A DNA stretch of 64,000 bases from Gymnogyps californianus (GCF_018139145.2 NC_059485.1:19157698-19221697); one strand, 5' to 3'; shown: positions 45,958 to 58,800, counted from the stretch's first letter. Numbers and translations are program-made. Notes: generated from the sequence alone by a model not told the origin.

Positions 45958-46560
45958 GCCCTGTCCCTTTAAACCCGCCCGCCCGACCCGCTCGCACCCC
46001 CTTCCCCTCCCCCTCCCCCGGCGCGTGACGCCATCGGCGCGCGCCACGCGGCGCCCCTTCCCGCCCGCGCTGCGTCGATCGGGCGCGACGGGCCCGGAGC
46101 GGCGGCTGTGGCGGGCGCCGAGGATGTGAGTGGGGCCGGGGCGGGGGCTGGGGCCGCGGGGGATCGGCGTCCATCCGGCCCGGCCGCGGCGCGGAGCGGC
46201 CCCGCCGCGGCGCGGGGGTGCCGAGGGGAGCGCGCCGGAGCCGCCGAGGAGGAGATGGCGGGGCGAGGGTCAGGGATGGGGCCTCGGCGCCGCGGCCTAC
46301 CGCGCTCGGGGGCGGGGAGGGCGGGCGGGAGGCCGGGCCGGGGAGGGGCCGGGCGGGGCCGGGCCGGGGCCTGGAGGGGAGCCGGGGCCGGGGGTCCCGG
46401 CGCTCCCCGCGGCCGGGGCGGCGGGAGGAGAGCTGTGCGGGCCCGGGGGCGGGCGGGCCGGCCGGCCGGCGGCGCCGGGCCTGGCGGAGGCGGCGGGCGG
46501 CGCGGGCCCCGGGGTGCGGGCTCTGCTCTGAACCGACTCTGTGCTTGGTCTGTGCTTTTC
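45958..46560 (+). promoter_or_regulatory. RNPS1: RNPS1 CpG-island promoter and untranslated first exon
   Basis: Dense CpG and GC boxes. A CTGTCCCTTTAA element lies at 45961-45972, and a GTGACGCCAT (CRE/ATF-like) at about 46025. A strong donor follows 46126 (GAGGAT then GTGAGTGGGG), suggesting an untranslated exon ending there. This is consistent with RNPS1 genes having an untranslated first exon. Confidence 0.6.
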
Positions 46561-49331
46561 TCTCCCTGTTCCTCAGCCCGCGCCTTGGCTTCGCTCATAG
46601 TATGGCAACACGTACGGTGCGGTCAGCAGCGACAAGCCCTCGGTCCGCCCGGCGCCGTAACGTACCCCATGGCGTGCGAACCGGGACGCGGAGCTGGCTG
46701 CCCCTGCGCTCCTCCGGCCCTGCTCGCTGTAGTTAGCTTGGGCGAGCGGCCGTAACTTTGCAAAGAACTGCCGAGCGTTGAACCCTCTCCTCACACGAGG
46801 AAATCTTTTCCCCATTTTGCAAATGAGGATCTGAAGCAAACTGCCATTAAAGGACTTGCCTGTAGTCGTGCAGGAAGTCCGGGGGAGAGCTGAGTTTGCT
46901 TCCTTTGCTACAGAATTACAGCTCTCTAAGAGTGCAAATCAACTCTTTAAAGCAGAGAGGTGTGTGTGTGTGAAATGAATGTTTGGCCTGTGTAGATTGC
47001 TCTTAGACTTTCCGGTTTGGGGTGGGTGCTGCAAAAACATTGACTTGTTAGGGATTGAGAGTTCTTTTGATAGTAGGAAAGAAGCATGTCGCTTAGAAAT
47101 GCGTTGCTATACACCCTTGTGTGAAGACTGTGATTTTATTCTTTCCACATCTTCCAGTGAATGTCTGAACGCATACAGGTGAAAGTGCCCACAGGCTGTG
47201 TCTCTTAGGCTGAGCTTTCCAACTGAAGTAAGCTAGGCAAGTGGCATTCTTGAGAAAGGCACTTATGTTTTGATGAAGAGAAAACACTGGTTAGTTTGCA
47301 GGCTGCTTAAATGCTGCATGTACCATCATATGGAAGCTTACTGAATGTATGAACATCATATGGCTAATTTGTCTAGTAAGTGCCTGTCCCGAGGAGTGGT
47401 AGCTGTTGAACTGAAGTATTACCTACTACTCCAGCAGCAGGCTGGATAACAGCAACGCATGTGCTGGTCTTCATCTGTGCTCTCTCTCTTCCCTCCTTCC
47501 AGTAGGGGTAAAACCAGAGCCAGCTATCAGACGATAATAGATAGTTTTGCGTGGCTGAGCTGATAGCATCATCACTGTGACAGTCCACAGATGCAAGAGG
47601 AGTTGGTGTGTAGGAAGAGATAACACAAACCTGACTATGGTATATTTAAGTGAAGAAAGGTGGGAAAGGAAAATGTAAGTTTTTTGGCCTTGTGAGTCCA
47701 GAAACTTGTCTGTTCTGTTCTTCCAAGTGAGTCAGCTGGTCTCATGCAGTGGCTTTCAATTTTTGAGCTGCAGCCCCCTCACACTTTGCACTAGAGGCAT
47801 AGAGCCGGTTAGAAATGTCATACAGCTGAGTGACGTACACAGGTTTGCTTTTCTTAGTCACCTGTGCAGCACCTATGGAACAGTCCATGGACTGCCTTCT
47901 TATTGCCACTGGTGTTAGAGAAGACATTTCCTCGCCCAGCGAGCCCTGCCAGTGTCACATTTGTGTTGTCGGTTTCCTGTTCTCCATGCAAAGCGGCATG
48001 GGTGTTTCTCGACTTCTGGATCTGCAGAGAGCTGGGTTTGCGAATGTTCATTTGTGTTGCTTTTTGGAGTTGTTGTATGAGGGAAGACTGTGAAGCTGAA
48101 AATCAGGAAAGCGAGTTCAGCTGTTCAGAAGTGATCTCTTCCCGAACATAAATTTAATTGCAATTTAGAGTATAGAGTAATTGCTTATCAGAATCTGACA
48201 CCAGAAGCATAGAAGCAACAAGACTGTTGGATGCAGTGAGCTGGAGAGGTTTTTCTTCTAGTTAACTAATTTTGCCTGTGGTGCATGTGGAGATAGAGAT
48301 GTTTCCAACATCATGCAGTACTGTGACTATTCAATGCCACTTCAGATAAGCCTGGCAGTTCAGAAATGCTTGTGCCCGCTCTTCCATTTCCCGAATGTTT
48401 CGTTCATAGGTAGATAATGGGTGTTACAGCGAATCAAACCTGCCACACTCTTTTAGTCGTTATTAAAACATACGTTGGAGGCAGCTTTGTACTGCAGGTG
48501 TTAAACAATCCATGTGGAACAGTCAAAATGCAACAACGTGTTTAGACATTGCAGAATATGTGATGGGTGCAGTCCTCTCATGGGAAACATCTGGAATTCA
48601 ACTAATGCCCAGTATTTCAGTGTTAAATAATGGGGTGTTAAATTCGTCTCCTTTTGGATCTAGAGTAAGGAGGGAACCGATTGGGGCTAGATGAGGTCAG
48701 AATCCAGTTTAGATTTTCTGCTAAGAAGTTAAAGTGGGATCTGCTGTTGCAGCAGTGCAGCAAACTGGGCCCTTTAATCTGGTCTTTCCAAGGCTGACAG
48801 AGCTTTGGAAGCAGCTTGTTGAGGCTGAAAGCAGCCATAATTCAGTGGGGGTTTTGTTCTCAACAACCTTTTCTTCCTGACGAATATATGCTATATGGCA
48901 CAAATTGGCTTTGGAGAGAACCAGTGCTTACTCCTCTGGAGACAAGGCTGTTGTCAAGAGGCATGAGCTGCATGTACATCTTGCAGAGAAAATGGATGTC
49001 CTCTGTCTGCCATTTTTTTGGTTGGATTATTAAGGTCCTTTGTACTTCTGTGAATGTCAAAATGATAGCTTTAAACATGGATGCAGACGTTTACACGAGG
49101 CACACGATGCCAGTGTGAGCCGGCACAGAGGCTGGCTGTTAACAGCCGTGTAACAGTATGTGTAACTGAAGTACTCTGTAGAAGTCAGTTGATGCCCAGT
49201 GTGCTGCCATTGTTGCAAAGCAGGTTTGTTGTTTTATGCCTATCTGTTAATTTCTTGTTTCTAAACCCTTTTATCTTATCACTAGGCTGTTCTTTGGAGT
49301 TTATTGCACTCGATTAGGGATCGGTTCTCAG

Positions 49332-49477
49332 AATCGAGGAGTTAGAAGTGAGATTTGAGATAAGTGAGGCCCATTCGGTGCTGCTTTGGACGCCTCCGAA
49401 GGGGAAATGGAGTTATCAGGATTGAAAAAGAAGAGTTTGCTAGGACTCAAAGAAAATAATAAAAAATCCAACACTAG
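49332..49477 (+). CDS. RNPS1: RNPS1 exon with start codon
   Basis: Probable acceptor GGTTCTCAG ends at 49331. The ATG is at 49407. Codes for residues 1-23 and ends in phase 2 before GTAATC. Confidence 0.85.
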
Positions 49478-52400
49478 GTAATCATTCTGTCCGAATTTTC
49501 TAGGCTTAACAAAACTGGGGATGTTATAGGGTGCTAGGGCTTTCCCAGTGAGGGTGAGGAATTGGAAATGTACCTCTTTCTGCGTGAATTTCTGTATGCT
49601 ATAGCTGTCTTCCTTAAAGCTGCTCTGTAATGTAAAATATTTTCCTTTTTCTAAAAAGTCCAAACTTGCCTAATGCTTTAACTCTGCAGTTATGGTGATC
49701 TTGACTGACATTTGAAGTTCAATGTTTTGTGTTGCTGTTCTGTTCTTTGTTTGGGTGTGGGTTTTTTGTTGTTTGTGTTTTTCTATATTAAACAATGTCT
49801 TCTGCAATTTGTTCTTGAAGGGCTCCCTCACCAACCAAACGCAAGGATAGGTCTGAAGAGAAATCAAAGGACCGGTCCAAGGATAAAGCAGCCACTAAGG
49901 AATCGGGTGAAAAGGATCGTGGTCGAGACAAGACACGCAAAAGACGCAGTGCTTCCAGTGGGAGCAGCAGTACCAGGTAGTTACTTTTACAGGTAGTAAC
50001 AAATAACAGTGTTTTCAGAAACGACCAGCTTGATTTCTGGTACATTTCATTCCCTGTGTCATGGACTTGTTGAAAGCTTGCATTGTGTTAGTCACAGTGC
50101 AGTTTTGTCTAACTTCAGGGGGGTTATTTTTTTTAGGTATGAATTTGCTTTGGCTGTCTAGTGAGCTGAGGAGCGTCAGTTTTCATTGTTCTCACTCACA
50201 GTTGCTCTCTCCGTAATTATCAGAAGTTTTTCAGCCATTCTTTTTCTGGATACTCCACTCATTTTTATTCCTCCACCCACAACAGATCCCGTTCCAGCTC
50301 AACTTCGAGCTCAGGGTCCAGTTCCAGCACTGGTTCTAGCAGTGGCTCTAGCTCCTCTTCTGCCTCAAGCCGCTCTGGGAGCACCAGCACCTCACGCAGT
50401 TCCAGTTCCAGCAGCTCCTCTGGATCTCCAAGTCCATCTCGACGGAGACATGACAACAGGAGACGCTCCCGCTCCAAGTGAGTTTTATTTGCCTTTTGGG
50501 AATTACCAGATGGCAGGTTAATTTCCATGTAGAATACAAGATTGTGTTCAGAACAGATTGTTTTCTGAGGACTATTTGATTTCTCCATAACTTAGAGATC
50601 TGAATTTTGTTAGAATGGGTGTGCTCCTTTTGCTTACAATCAAAACATATGCCCTGTAGGAAGAGAGATTTAAACTACAAAGAAATTGTGATATGCAGCT
50701 ACTTAAATAGTTTTTTTTTTTTTAACCGTGACATTTCTGGACCTCTGTAGTGAACAGAAGATACAGAAACACAAATCATTGGATCCATTAATTTGCCTGG
50801 TTGTGGTATGCTTTGGTGTTTATGTCCTCATTTTGCCTCTTTAATTGTTGAGGCAAAGAATGTTTTTTGACAGCTGGGAAATTCTTTAACTATGGCCAAC
50901 AACTTTTATAGAAAAGTTTGCTAAGTTTCCTGTTTGTTACCCTAGTTGCAGTAGAGTTGAAAACTCACCAAAAAAGGCTTTCAAATTCCAGAAGGTTCTA
51001 AAGCAAAAGCAGACAAGGCCAAATGCAAGTCTTGAGGTGTTTCTAAGTGGAACACCCTCACCACCACCCCAGCACTTCCTAACCTGTAACTTCTTAAGAA
51101 AAAAGATGCCCTCCCAAGAAAAATGGTGCTCTTTAATCATGTGATGATGACTGGCTTCTTGGTTTTGTCTTGCATGTTCCCTGAAAACTGTAAACATTTT
51201 CTGTTGTCAAAATCAGGTCCAAGCCACCCAAGAGAGATGAAAAGGAGCGGAAGAGGCGGAGCCCATCACCCAGACCTACAAAAGTGCATGTTGGAAGGCT
51301 CACTAGAAACGTGACCAAGGTAACGGCATGCTCCCCTGTAATATCAAGCTGCATATCTTCTGTGAGGATGTGTGAGTGGCTCTTTTAAAGCTCTCAAAAT
51401 TTTTTTGTTGCTAGAGTGCTGCCAAGGTGTTGCTGTTGGAAATTCTTGCTTTGTGTCCAAATTGATCAGTGAGGAAAATTTTGGTAGGATTTTACTGAGT
51501 CAAATACAGTGCAGGCTTTTGAGACTGTCTAGTACTTAAGAGATCTGCCTGCTTTGTCACTATTCCAGACCTTGTATCCTGCCTTGCTAGGAGGAAAACT
51601 GTAGAAGTTGGGACAATAGCTGAAATTACTTTGGAGGCATTAAGGATATCTGGAGGTCCTTGATAAAGGATCTGAAGAAAGCTGAGCTGGCTTGAGTTGT
51701 CCTTGCTAGAATGTAGTTTAAAGGTCTTCAGAGGTAAAAGGTTTAGGGTGCCAAAAAAATGATGTTTTTTAAAAAGTATTAACAATTGCACCTGAAAAGT
51801 TTTCAGCTGAGGGCCTAAGTTCCCTTTTCAGGTCCCCAAAAGGATTTTTACACTAGTTGTGTTTTGTAGCCGGTGCTGACATGCAGCAGTAATGCTGCTA
51901 GAACTTCAAGTTTGGAACAATCTGAGGAGGAACTGAATAGGCAACAGTAGAGAAAGCAGTAGTAATCCTTTCCGCATCTGGCCAATGAAATATGTCTCTT
52001 CCTGATGGTGGCATTGATTTAAAGCTACTCTAGTGCTCTGGATTTACTGCTCTGTGCCAGGCAGACCTGGTCAGTAAGTGTGGTCTGTGTCCTTAAGACT
52101 TGCTCTTTCTCTGCAGGATCACATCATGGAAATTTTTTCCACTTACGGAAAGATTAAAATGATTGACATGCCAGTTGACAGGCTAAATCCACACCTCTCT
52201 AAAGGTTATGCTTATGTGGAGTTTGAGAACCCAGATGATGCTGAGAAAGCCTTGAAACACATGGATGGAGGTAGGTATCAAATGCTGCAAGGAGGCTGGG
52301 TGCTTTTAAAAATCTTTGGAGAAGATGAGTTTGATCTGAAAATGAGTTAGTGGTGATAGGGAAGCCTTTGGGGAACTGATCTGAAATGGCTTTGGCTTTT

Positions 52401-54285
52401 GTGGGGCTCAGGACAGATCCAAAACATCACAGAATTATTAAAACTGAGTTTTTTCAAAACAAATAGTAATAAAATTCTTTAAGTTTCTGTGAAAATCTTT
52501 CCCAGTTAACATCTGAACAGCAATTTGATGGGATATTAGATTAAGAAGTCTAGTATATATGTGGGCTTTGTCAAAATAACCCCCGAGCGGGTGGTGGAAA
52601 TAGGACTGTAGGCTGATTTGCGCTTCAGCTGCTTGTGACAAAGCTGTGAGTTGCAGTAATGTGATGTGTAGATGTTATAACGTGTTGGAAAATACTTACT
52701 TCTTCCTGTTTCTGTGATTCCCTAAAAAGGCCAGATTGATGGTCAGGAGATCACTGCCACCGCTGTGCTGGCACCACGGCCTAGGCCGCCTCCCAGACGC
52801 TTTAGCCCGCCCAGGAGGATGCTGCCGCCCCCACCAATGTGGCGCAGGTCACCCCCTCGCATGAGGAGAAGGTGAGAGCTGTGACGATTTGTGTTTCCTT
52901 CTCAGTGTGACAACGTGTTATCACTGAAAGGCTCGGCATGGGGACAGTTTCATCCTGTTGGACTTGACTTTCCCCTCCAAATGACAGTAACACCTTTCGG
53001 ACATCAGTTGAACCTGGATTGTACTTCTTAACTCCTTAGCACCGGGGTAACCTGCTCTGGTCTACACCCTGAATGCAGTCTGTCGGAAACGTCAGATGCT
53101 TTCCAGCCCGTTCCCTGGAGTCCCTTCTGCATAAATGTTTCGAGATGAAGTGGGAATGGACGTGTGGCTGGCAGAATGCTTTTGGCAGCCTGCTCCAGCT
53201 GCTTGCTTTTCTGAAGCCCTTGCACCTCCCTCCCTTATTTCTGTGAACGGGCACATGACCAAAAAGCAGTCCTCCCGCATCGGGTGAGTGGAGTACACTG
53301 ACCCCAAGATGTGACCTGAGATGCACGTGCCTGTTGTGTGATTTGGGGCTGCCCGAACATGCTCAGATAAGAAGTCTTTCAGGGTCTTCTCAGCATCTAG
53401 AGGGGCTCTGCTGTCTTGGAAATCTGCTTAAACTCTTGTCACTAGTAAAAGCGGCTTCTGTTTGAGCCACTTGATTGCTGAACAGCTTACGAACTACAGG
53501 TTTAAAAGTGAGAACTAGTTAATGTGGCACAAGATCCACTGCCTGTTGGTCTTCCTTTAGACATGCCTTTTACTGAGGTCTGGCAAATGCTAGATTTGGC
53601 GTTTCCTCCTCATTATTTGTTTTCTTCCCTAGTCTAACTTTTATTATCCTGTTCAGGCTCTGTTACTCTGTGCGTGGAACCTTGGTGTCATACTGGTGGC
53701 GGTACAGATTGATTGTAGTACTGAAGAGCTTGAAGCATAACTATTTCTTTAGAGTTAGACTTCCTCTGAGAAATGTCCCTGTGGTTTGAAAGGGCTTATA
53801 TAAATCTTTCCCTGAATATCACTGTGTTTCAGGAGATAAAGCTGACCTTTCAGGTGAAGGAGAATCTGATGTAGAACGAACGTGAGCTTGTTTTGCTTGA
53901 GGAAGACGACAAGATTCTTGTCTGTTCTTTGGATATTAAACATTCTTTCACCTTCCTGAAGCAGAGGGAGTGTAGCCAGAATATTCCTGCTGTGTAGTCA
54001 ATGTTTGAATTGCCTTTTTCCTCTCTGGAGCTGGCTGCATTTCCCTGGAGCTCTTTTACCGCGGTGTATGAGGGTTTTTTGGAGGGAGGAGGGGAAGTGT
54101 TTTTGAAAAGTTGGTAGATGAGCTGACAAATTACTGGAACCTGTTGTCTCCTGGTGAAAGCTTTCTCCTTCTCTCTCAGGTCCCGGTCTCCTAGGCGCAG
54201 ATCCCCTGTTCGCCGGCGATCAAGATCCAGATCTCCTGGACGAAGGCGCCATCGCAGCCGCTCCAGCTCAAACTCCTCACGATAA
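49407..54285 (+). CDS. RNPS1: RNPS1, RNA-binding protein with serine-rich domain 1
   Basis: Coding exons 49407-49477, 49821-49976, 50286-50477, 51217-51319, 52117-52270, 52730-52871 and 54180-54285 join to 307 residues plus stop; mammalian RNPS1 is about 305. It opens MELSGLKKKSLLGLKENNKK. A basic/charged stretch and a Ser-rich tract (residues about 76-139) follow, then one RRM (about 162-241; RNP2 VHVGRL, RNP1 KGYAYVEF at 203-210) and an RS/Pro C-terminus. RNPS1 belongs to the ASAP and PSAP complexes with SAP18 and ACIN1 or PNN. It binds the exon junction complex, activates splicing and links to nonsense-mediated decay in the nucleus. All domains and splice joins are intact. Confidence 0.97.
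49821..49976 (+). CDS. RNPS1: RNPS1 exon, Lys/Arg-rich N-terminal region
   Basis: Residues 24-75: APSPTKRKDRSEEKSKDRSK onward, ending SASSGSSSTR. Acceptor TTCTTGAAG, donor GTAGTT, phase 2. Confidence 0.95.
50286..50477 (+). CDS. RNPS1: RNPS1 exon, Ser-rich tract
   Basis: Residues 76-139, mostly Ser with Gly, Arg and Thr, ending SRRRHDNRRRSRS. This is the SAP18/PNN-interaction neighbourhood in the family. Phase 2. Confidence 0.95.
51217..51319 (+). CDS. RNPS1: RNPS1 exon, RRM start
   Basis: Residues 140-174, PPKRDEKERKRRSPSPRPTK then RRM strand 1, VHVGRLTRNVTK. Ends in phase 0 before GTAACG. Confidence 0.95.
52117..52270 (+). CDS. RNPS1: RNPS1 exon, RRM core
   Basis: Residues 175-225, including RNP1 KGYAYVEF. 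Ends in phase 1 before GTAGGT. Read-through into the intron would stay open for about 27 codons, but the true donor and next acceptor restore the family sequence. Confidence 0.97.
52730..52871 (+). CDS. RNPS1: RNPS1 exon, RRM end and Pro-rich linker
   Basis: Residues 226-272: QIDGQEITATAVLAP, then PRPRPPPRRFSPPRRMLPPP. Phase 2, donor GTGAGA. Confidence 0.96.
54180..54285 (+). CDS. RNPS1: RNPS1 last coding exon, RS-rich C-terminus
   Basis: Residues 273-307, alternating Arg/Ser/Pro, ending SSSNSSR before TAA at 54283-54285. Confidence 0.97.
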
Positions 54286-55300
54286 AGCAAAAAGACTGGA
54301 CAGCTTTTTATTTTTTAACTTAAATCCCGTCAGACTAAATATTGTACCTTTTTTTTTATAATGGGTCTGGGTGAGGAGGAGTGAGAGAGAGATAATCCTG
54401 GCAGTGAAGGCAACCTAAGAGGAGAGAGCAACAGTTCCCGGCCAGTAGATAGCCTTTGCTATGGGGCTTCTAGTTTCCTGGCATTGAATTGAAATTATTT
54501 AAAAATGGCTTTGACTTTTAAAGGCTGCAAAAACATCTTTTCCAGATAAACAGAAGGAAAGATGTTACAGCCTCTCTTTCTCCAGTTAGCAGGCTGCTGC
54601 TTGGTGATTTCTAAACGCTTAGCACGCTGTACAGACGAGCATGTAAATCTTGAGCTACTTCAGAAACCCTGTATAGTAAGGCAGGGGGGCATTTAACTTG
54701 ATCTCTCGGTGCCAGCACAGGATTTTTCCGAGCAGCTGGAGTCCAGATCTGCCTGAGACTTAAATACCGAGTTGTCGCTTTATTCCAATTCCCAAGCAGA
54801 TTATTAGTTTCTGCAGAGTAAGCTCTTTCTGCAGATTAAGCTCTTCTGTAATGCATATACCAGGCGATCACCACAGAAACAACGGTCCAGCCCACTGAAT
54901 GTGATACTTTAGAAAAGACGCTGGAAATCTTAAGAACTGGTTTGTAGCTGCCCCGTAAGTGATTTCTTTCACCTTTTCTTAAAGGGTTTTGGTAAAAACT
55001 TCCTACACAACCCCCCAGTGGGATGGTGTGAGTGCTTCTGCTTTTGCAAAACTCAAATTAGCGACTGAGCGTCAACCCCCTGGAAACTGCAAGGCAGAGA
55101 GGGAGCCTTGAGGCTGCGATGCTGGCTGGATTAACTGGGTTTCACATAGCGAAAGGCAAAGAATTTACCACCTGTTGTACAGTCAATACTATAAAGATTT
55201 TTTTTGTTTTGTTTTGTATCACTTTGTAGCCTTTTGGGCTGTGTTGTGTTTGTACTTGTGTAGGATGAGCGACTATTGAATAAAGCAGTAGGGTTGAGAA
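54286..55300 (+). other. RNPS1: RNPS1 3' untranslated region
   Basis: About 1 kb, ending with AATAAA at 55279-55284. Confidence 0.8.
55279..55284 (+). terminator. RNPS1: RNPS1 poly(A) signal
   Basis: AATAAA in TTGAATAAAGCAG, about 1 kb after the stop codon and just before the TELO2 CpG island. Confidence 0.8.
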
Positions 55301-55384
55301 TAGCCGGCCTGCCTCGCTCCCTTCTCCAGCCCCTGGAGCGAGAAGCGGCGGGGGGTAGCTGCCTTTCCTGGGGATTTTTACGGC

Positions 55385-55602
55385 AAAACCAGCGCTGCCC
55401 GGTCCCGCGCGGGGGGGGCGGCAGGGCCGGAGCCGCCGGAGGGCCCCCCCCCCGCCGAGGGCGCCTGTCTCTTTAAGACCGGCGCGGGCGGTGCTTTTCG
55501 GTCGCGTCACGCGGGCGGGCGCCGCTGATTGGCTGCCGCTGAGGGCGGGCGGAAGCGGGGCCGCTGCCTCGCTCCCTTCAGCGCTCTCGCCCCCTCAGCG
55601 CC
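55385..55602 (+). promoter_or_regulatory. TELO2: TELO2 CpG-island promoter
   Basis: GC-rich. Contains CTGTCTCTTTAA (55465-55476), GCGTCACGCG and GC boxes, and an inverted CCAAT box (TGATTGGCT, 55527-55535) about 70 bp before the ATG. There is no TATA box, as usual for a housekeeping gene. Confidence 0.65.
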
Positions 55603-55886
55603 ATGGCGGCGGCGCTGGAGCGCGCCTTGCGGGAGGCCGCGGCGACGCTGGAGCGGGACGGGGAGGGGGCCGCGGCGGCGCTGGGCGCGGTGCGGGCCGC
55701 TCTGGCGGCGGCGGAGGGCCCGGCCGCCCTCGGGGAGCGGGAGCGGGCGCTCTTCGGCGCCTTCCTGCGGAGCCTGGCCCGGGCGCCCCGCGCGGCGCGG
55801 CCCGAGGGCGTGTGGCAGAGCTGCTTCCTGGAGGGGCCGCCCGGCCTCGCCCTCTGCGTCCTGCTGGAAGCCCTCGCCTCCCCGGG
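55603..55886 (+). CDS. TELO2: TELO2 exon 1
   Basis: Residues 1-94, Ala/Arg/Glu-rich because of the GC-rich island. [20 protein letters not shown] anchors it to the family. Donor GTCAGT, phase 2. The frame remains open to 56238 if unspliced, but the next exon fits only with this donor. Confidence 0.9.
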
Positions 55887-58800
55887 GTCAGTCCGGCTTG
55901 GGCCGCGGCGGGCGGGCGGCTTCCGCGGGCCCGGTCGGGGCTCAGGGGGCCTGCTCCCCGGGGGGAGGCGGGCAGAGGCGAGTGTCACCCGGCGCGGTGG
56001 CCTGGAGAGCTGGTGGGGGCTTGTCCTCCTCAGAGTTTGTCTCGGAGCGCAAAAGGAGGGATGTCTGAGGGTGCCCCACCTGTGGCATAACGGGGGCATA
56101 AATGTGCAGGTGGACGGAGATGAGAGTGAGCGTGGGGAGGCCTTGCTCTGCCCCCTGAATCCCTTCGTTTCAAAACCCACACGCAACACCCATGCTTCCC
56201 GCAGAGGTCACAAAACTGTCTTCGGTTATGCTTATTGAATATTCTGAAATGTTATGTGCCGAGGAAACTGTAGAGATACAAAGAGATTAAAATCACGTTG
56301 ATTTCAATTTGATTTTGATTAAAATTCTGTGTGATTGAGCAGCAGTGTTGTAGTGGTGAGACCACAACAGAAAAACAACAGTGTGCACGTGGTGTTTTAT
56401 CAGTTAAAAGGGCAGGGACTTACTCCAGTTACTTTCTTCCAGTCCTAGCTTTCATCCGAGGGAGGTCGTTGAGGTACTGGAACAGTTCCTGCAGGAGGGA
56501 CGGATTTCAGCTCTGATGTGGGAGGTCTGTCAGCAGCAAGCACAGGCTGGCTCACCTGAGCTGCAGGAGGCCCTGCTCAACAAGATTGTATGTTTGCCTG
56601 ATCATGTGAGCAATAAACTCCAGGGGAAGAACCCACCAGTATTCTTTCCACAGAACTACTTTCCTCTCTTGGGTGGTGCAGTTATCCAGGTGCTGCAGAA
56701 GATCTCTGATTCTCTAAGAGGTAAGATTGCAGGAGGACTGTGCTATAGAGATGGCTCTTCTGAAGAAGTGTTTTGTGCCTGGACCCCCTTGGCTGGTGCT
56801 TGAAATACAGATAGTGGGTATTGCAGAGCCTCACATTCATCCTTCGGGCTGAAATTCATTGTTAAAAGCATAAGGTATGAGGAAGATGGCCGAGGCGCTT
56901 TAAAATCTCAGTGGAAGCTGCAATCCTACAAAAATAGCATCATCTGTTGCCAAAGGTTAATTGTGGTCACTTGGTCTGTGCTGAAGGAATTGTATGGAAG
57001 GTTTAAATAGTCCTGAATGAACCAGTGGCTTTGTTACCATTGTGTTAAAGTGGGACTGAGCTACTTTAGTCTTCTGACTCTCACTGTGTATAAATAATAC
57101 TGGATACTGTTTTGTGCCTGAAGGCAGGTGGTAAAAAAAGAAGAGATGATGCTTGAAGAGAAAAAGTTAATCTGTTTTCAGGCTTCAGTACTTGTAGAAG
57201 TGTATGCACCTCCTTCTGAAGGTTGTTTGGAGGATGCTGGTGATGCTCTTGTTAAGCTTGTGTCTGTTTTATCCCAGGTGGCTTGGATTGCTCCATCTCT
57301 TTTGTTTCTCATGTCCTGGGGAAGGTATGCGTTCATGGAAGACAAAGTGAGTGTTTTACAGTACTATTTTGGGGAGGGGGGAAGTCTGTTTTACTGTATT
57401 AGTGTGGAAGGATGACTGTGATGATGATCAACAGAGGGAGCGGGAGACTGACCAGTTAATACTTTGGGGTTTTGTGAGTTGGACTGTACAGGCTGCTCTC
57501 TGCTTTCTGAGGCTACTCAACTATGTTTCTGATAGATGTTGATGCTTTTCTGTCAGCTCATGTGAATGTGATCTGTTCTCCTCTCAAAAATTGATGAGGT
57601 TATTAGCCTTCTCATCCTGCTATTTGGGGCACAACTATTAAATGCTCTTCTAGTGCGTTTCATCCAGTGGTCTGAAAGTGCCTTGTAAATACCAGCATAA
57701 ATCACTGCCCATATGTAATAACCCTCTCATGTGAGTAGCCTTCAGTCTGGCTGTCCTGGTTTCAGCTGGGATAGAGTTAACTTTCTTCTTAGTAGCTGGT
57801 ACAGTGCTGTGTTTTGGATTTAGTGTGAGAATACTGTTGATAACACACTGAGGTTTTAGTTGTTGCTAAGTAGCGCCTATGTTAAGGATTTTTTCAGTTT
57901 CCCGTGCTCTGCCAGCAAGCAGGTGTGCAAGAACTGGGAGGGAGCATGGCCAGGACAGCTGACCCGAACTAGCCAAAGGGGTATTCCATACCATGGAATG
58001 TCATGGCCAGTATATAAACTGGGGGGGTTGGCCAGGAGGGGCGGATCGCTGCTCATCCGGGCGCATCAGTCAGCGGGCGGGAGCAATTGTGTTGTGCATC
58101 ACTGTTTTTTTTTTTTTTTTTTTTCCCTCTTCTTTTTTTTTTATATTCCTTTTCATTACAATTATTACTGTTAGTATTATATTTTACTTCAGTTTTTAAA
58201 CTGTTCTTATCTCAACCCATGAGTTTCACCTTCTTTCTCGATTCTCCTCCCCATCCCCCTGGGAGCAGGGGTCGCAGCGAGGGAGCAGCTGCGTGGTGCT
58301 TAGCTGCTGGCTGGGGTTAAACCATGACACTGGCTTTGCTTAGGACTTTGAAGCCACTGAATGCAGAAGCAGTTAACAGGGCTGGGAAGAAGAGGAAAGA
58401 TTTTCTAGCTGTTTACTGTGATGAGGAATACTTGCAAGTTCCTTAGGCTGCTTAGGTTAGTTCTTACCACAGGAGCAATTTCGAACTTCCAAACTGTACA
58501 TTGTATTTCTTCATCTCGTAAGGATCTTGAAATTTGCAGGCTGACCTTGAGTACCATTGCACCAGTTCTGTCTATCTGCTGTATTTACCTGTTTTCTCTT
58601 CCACTTCAGAGGAAATTCTGAGCGTTTTGGTACCCCGCCTAACAGATCTCACCAAGTCAGACTGCATCTGGCAAAGAATATGCTGGCGATTGGTTGAATG
58701 TGTGCCAGACCGCTGGATGGAAGCAGTGGTCCTTGGTTTTGTACAGAGAGCACCTGGGTAAGAACAGGTTTTCCTCCCTGATCCAGAGCAAAGGCTGGAA

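Noticed and set aside
45472..46174. Long frames on both strands near RNPS1
   Set aside because: They are translations of the 39-42 bp minisatellite and CpG island, with repetitive Pro/Thr or Gly/Arg.
52271..52350. Read-through extension of the RNPS1 RRM exon
   Set aside because: The donor at 52271 and next exon restore the conserved RNPS1 sequence; the extension is intron.
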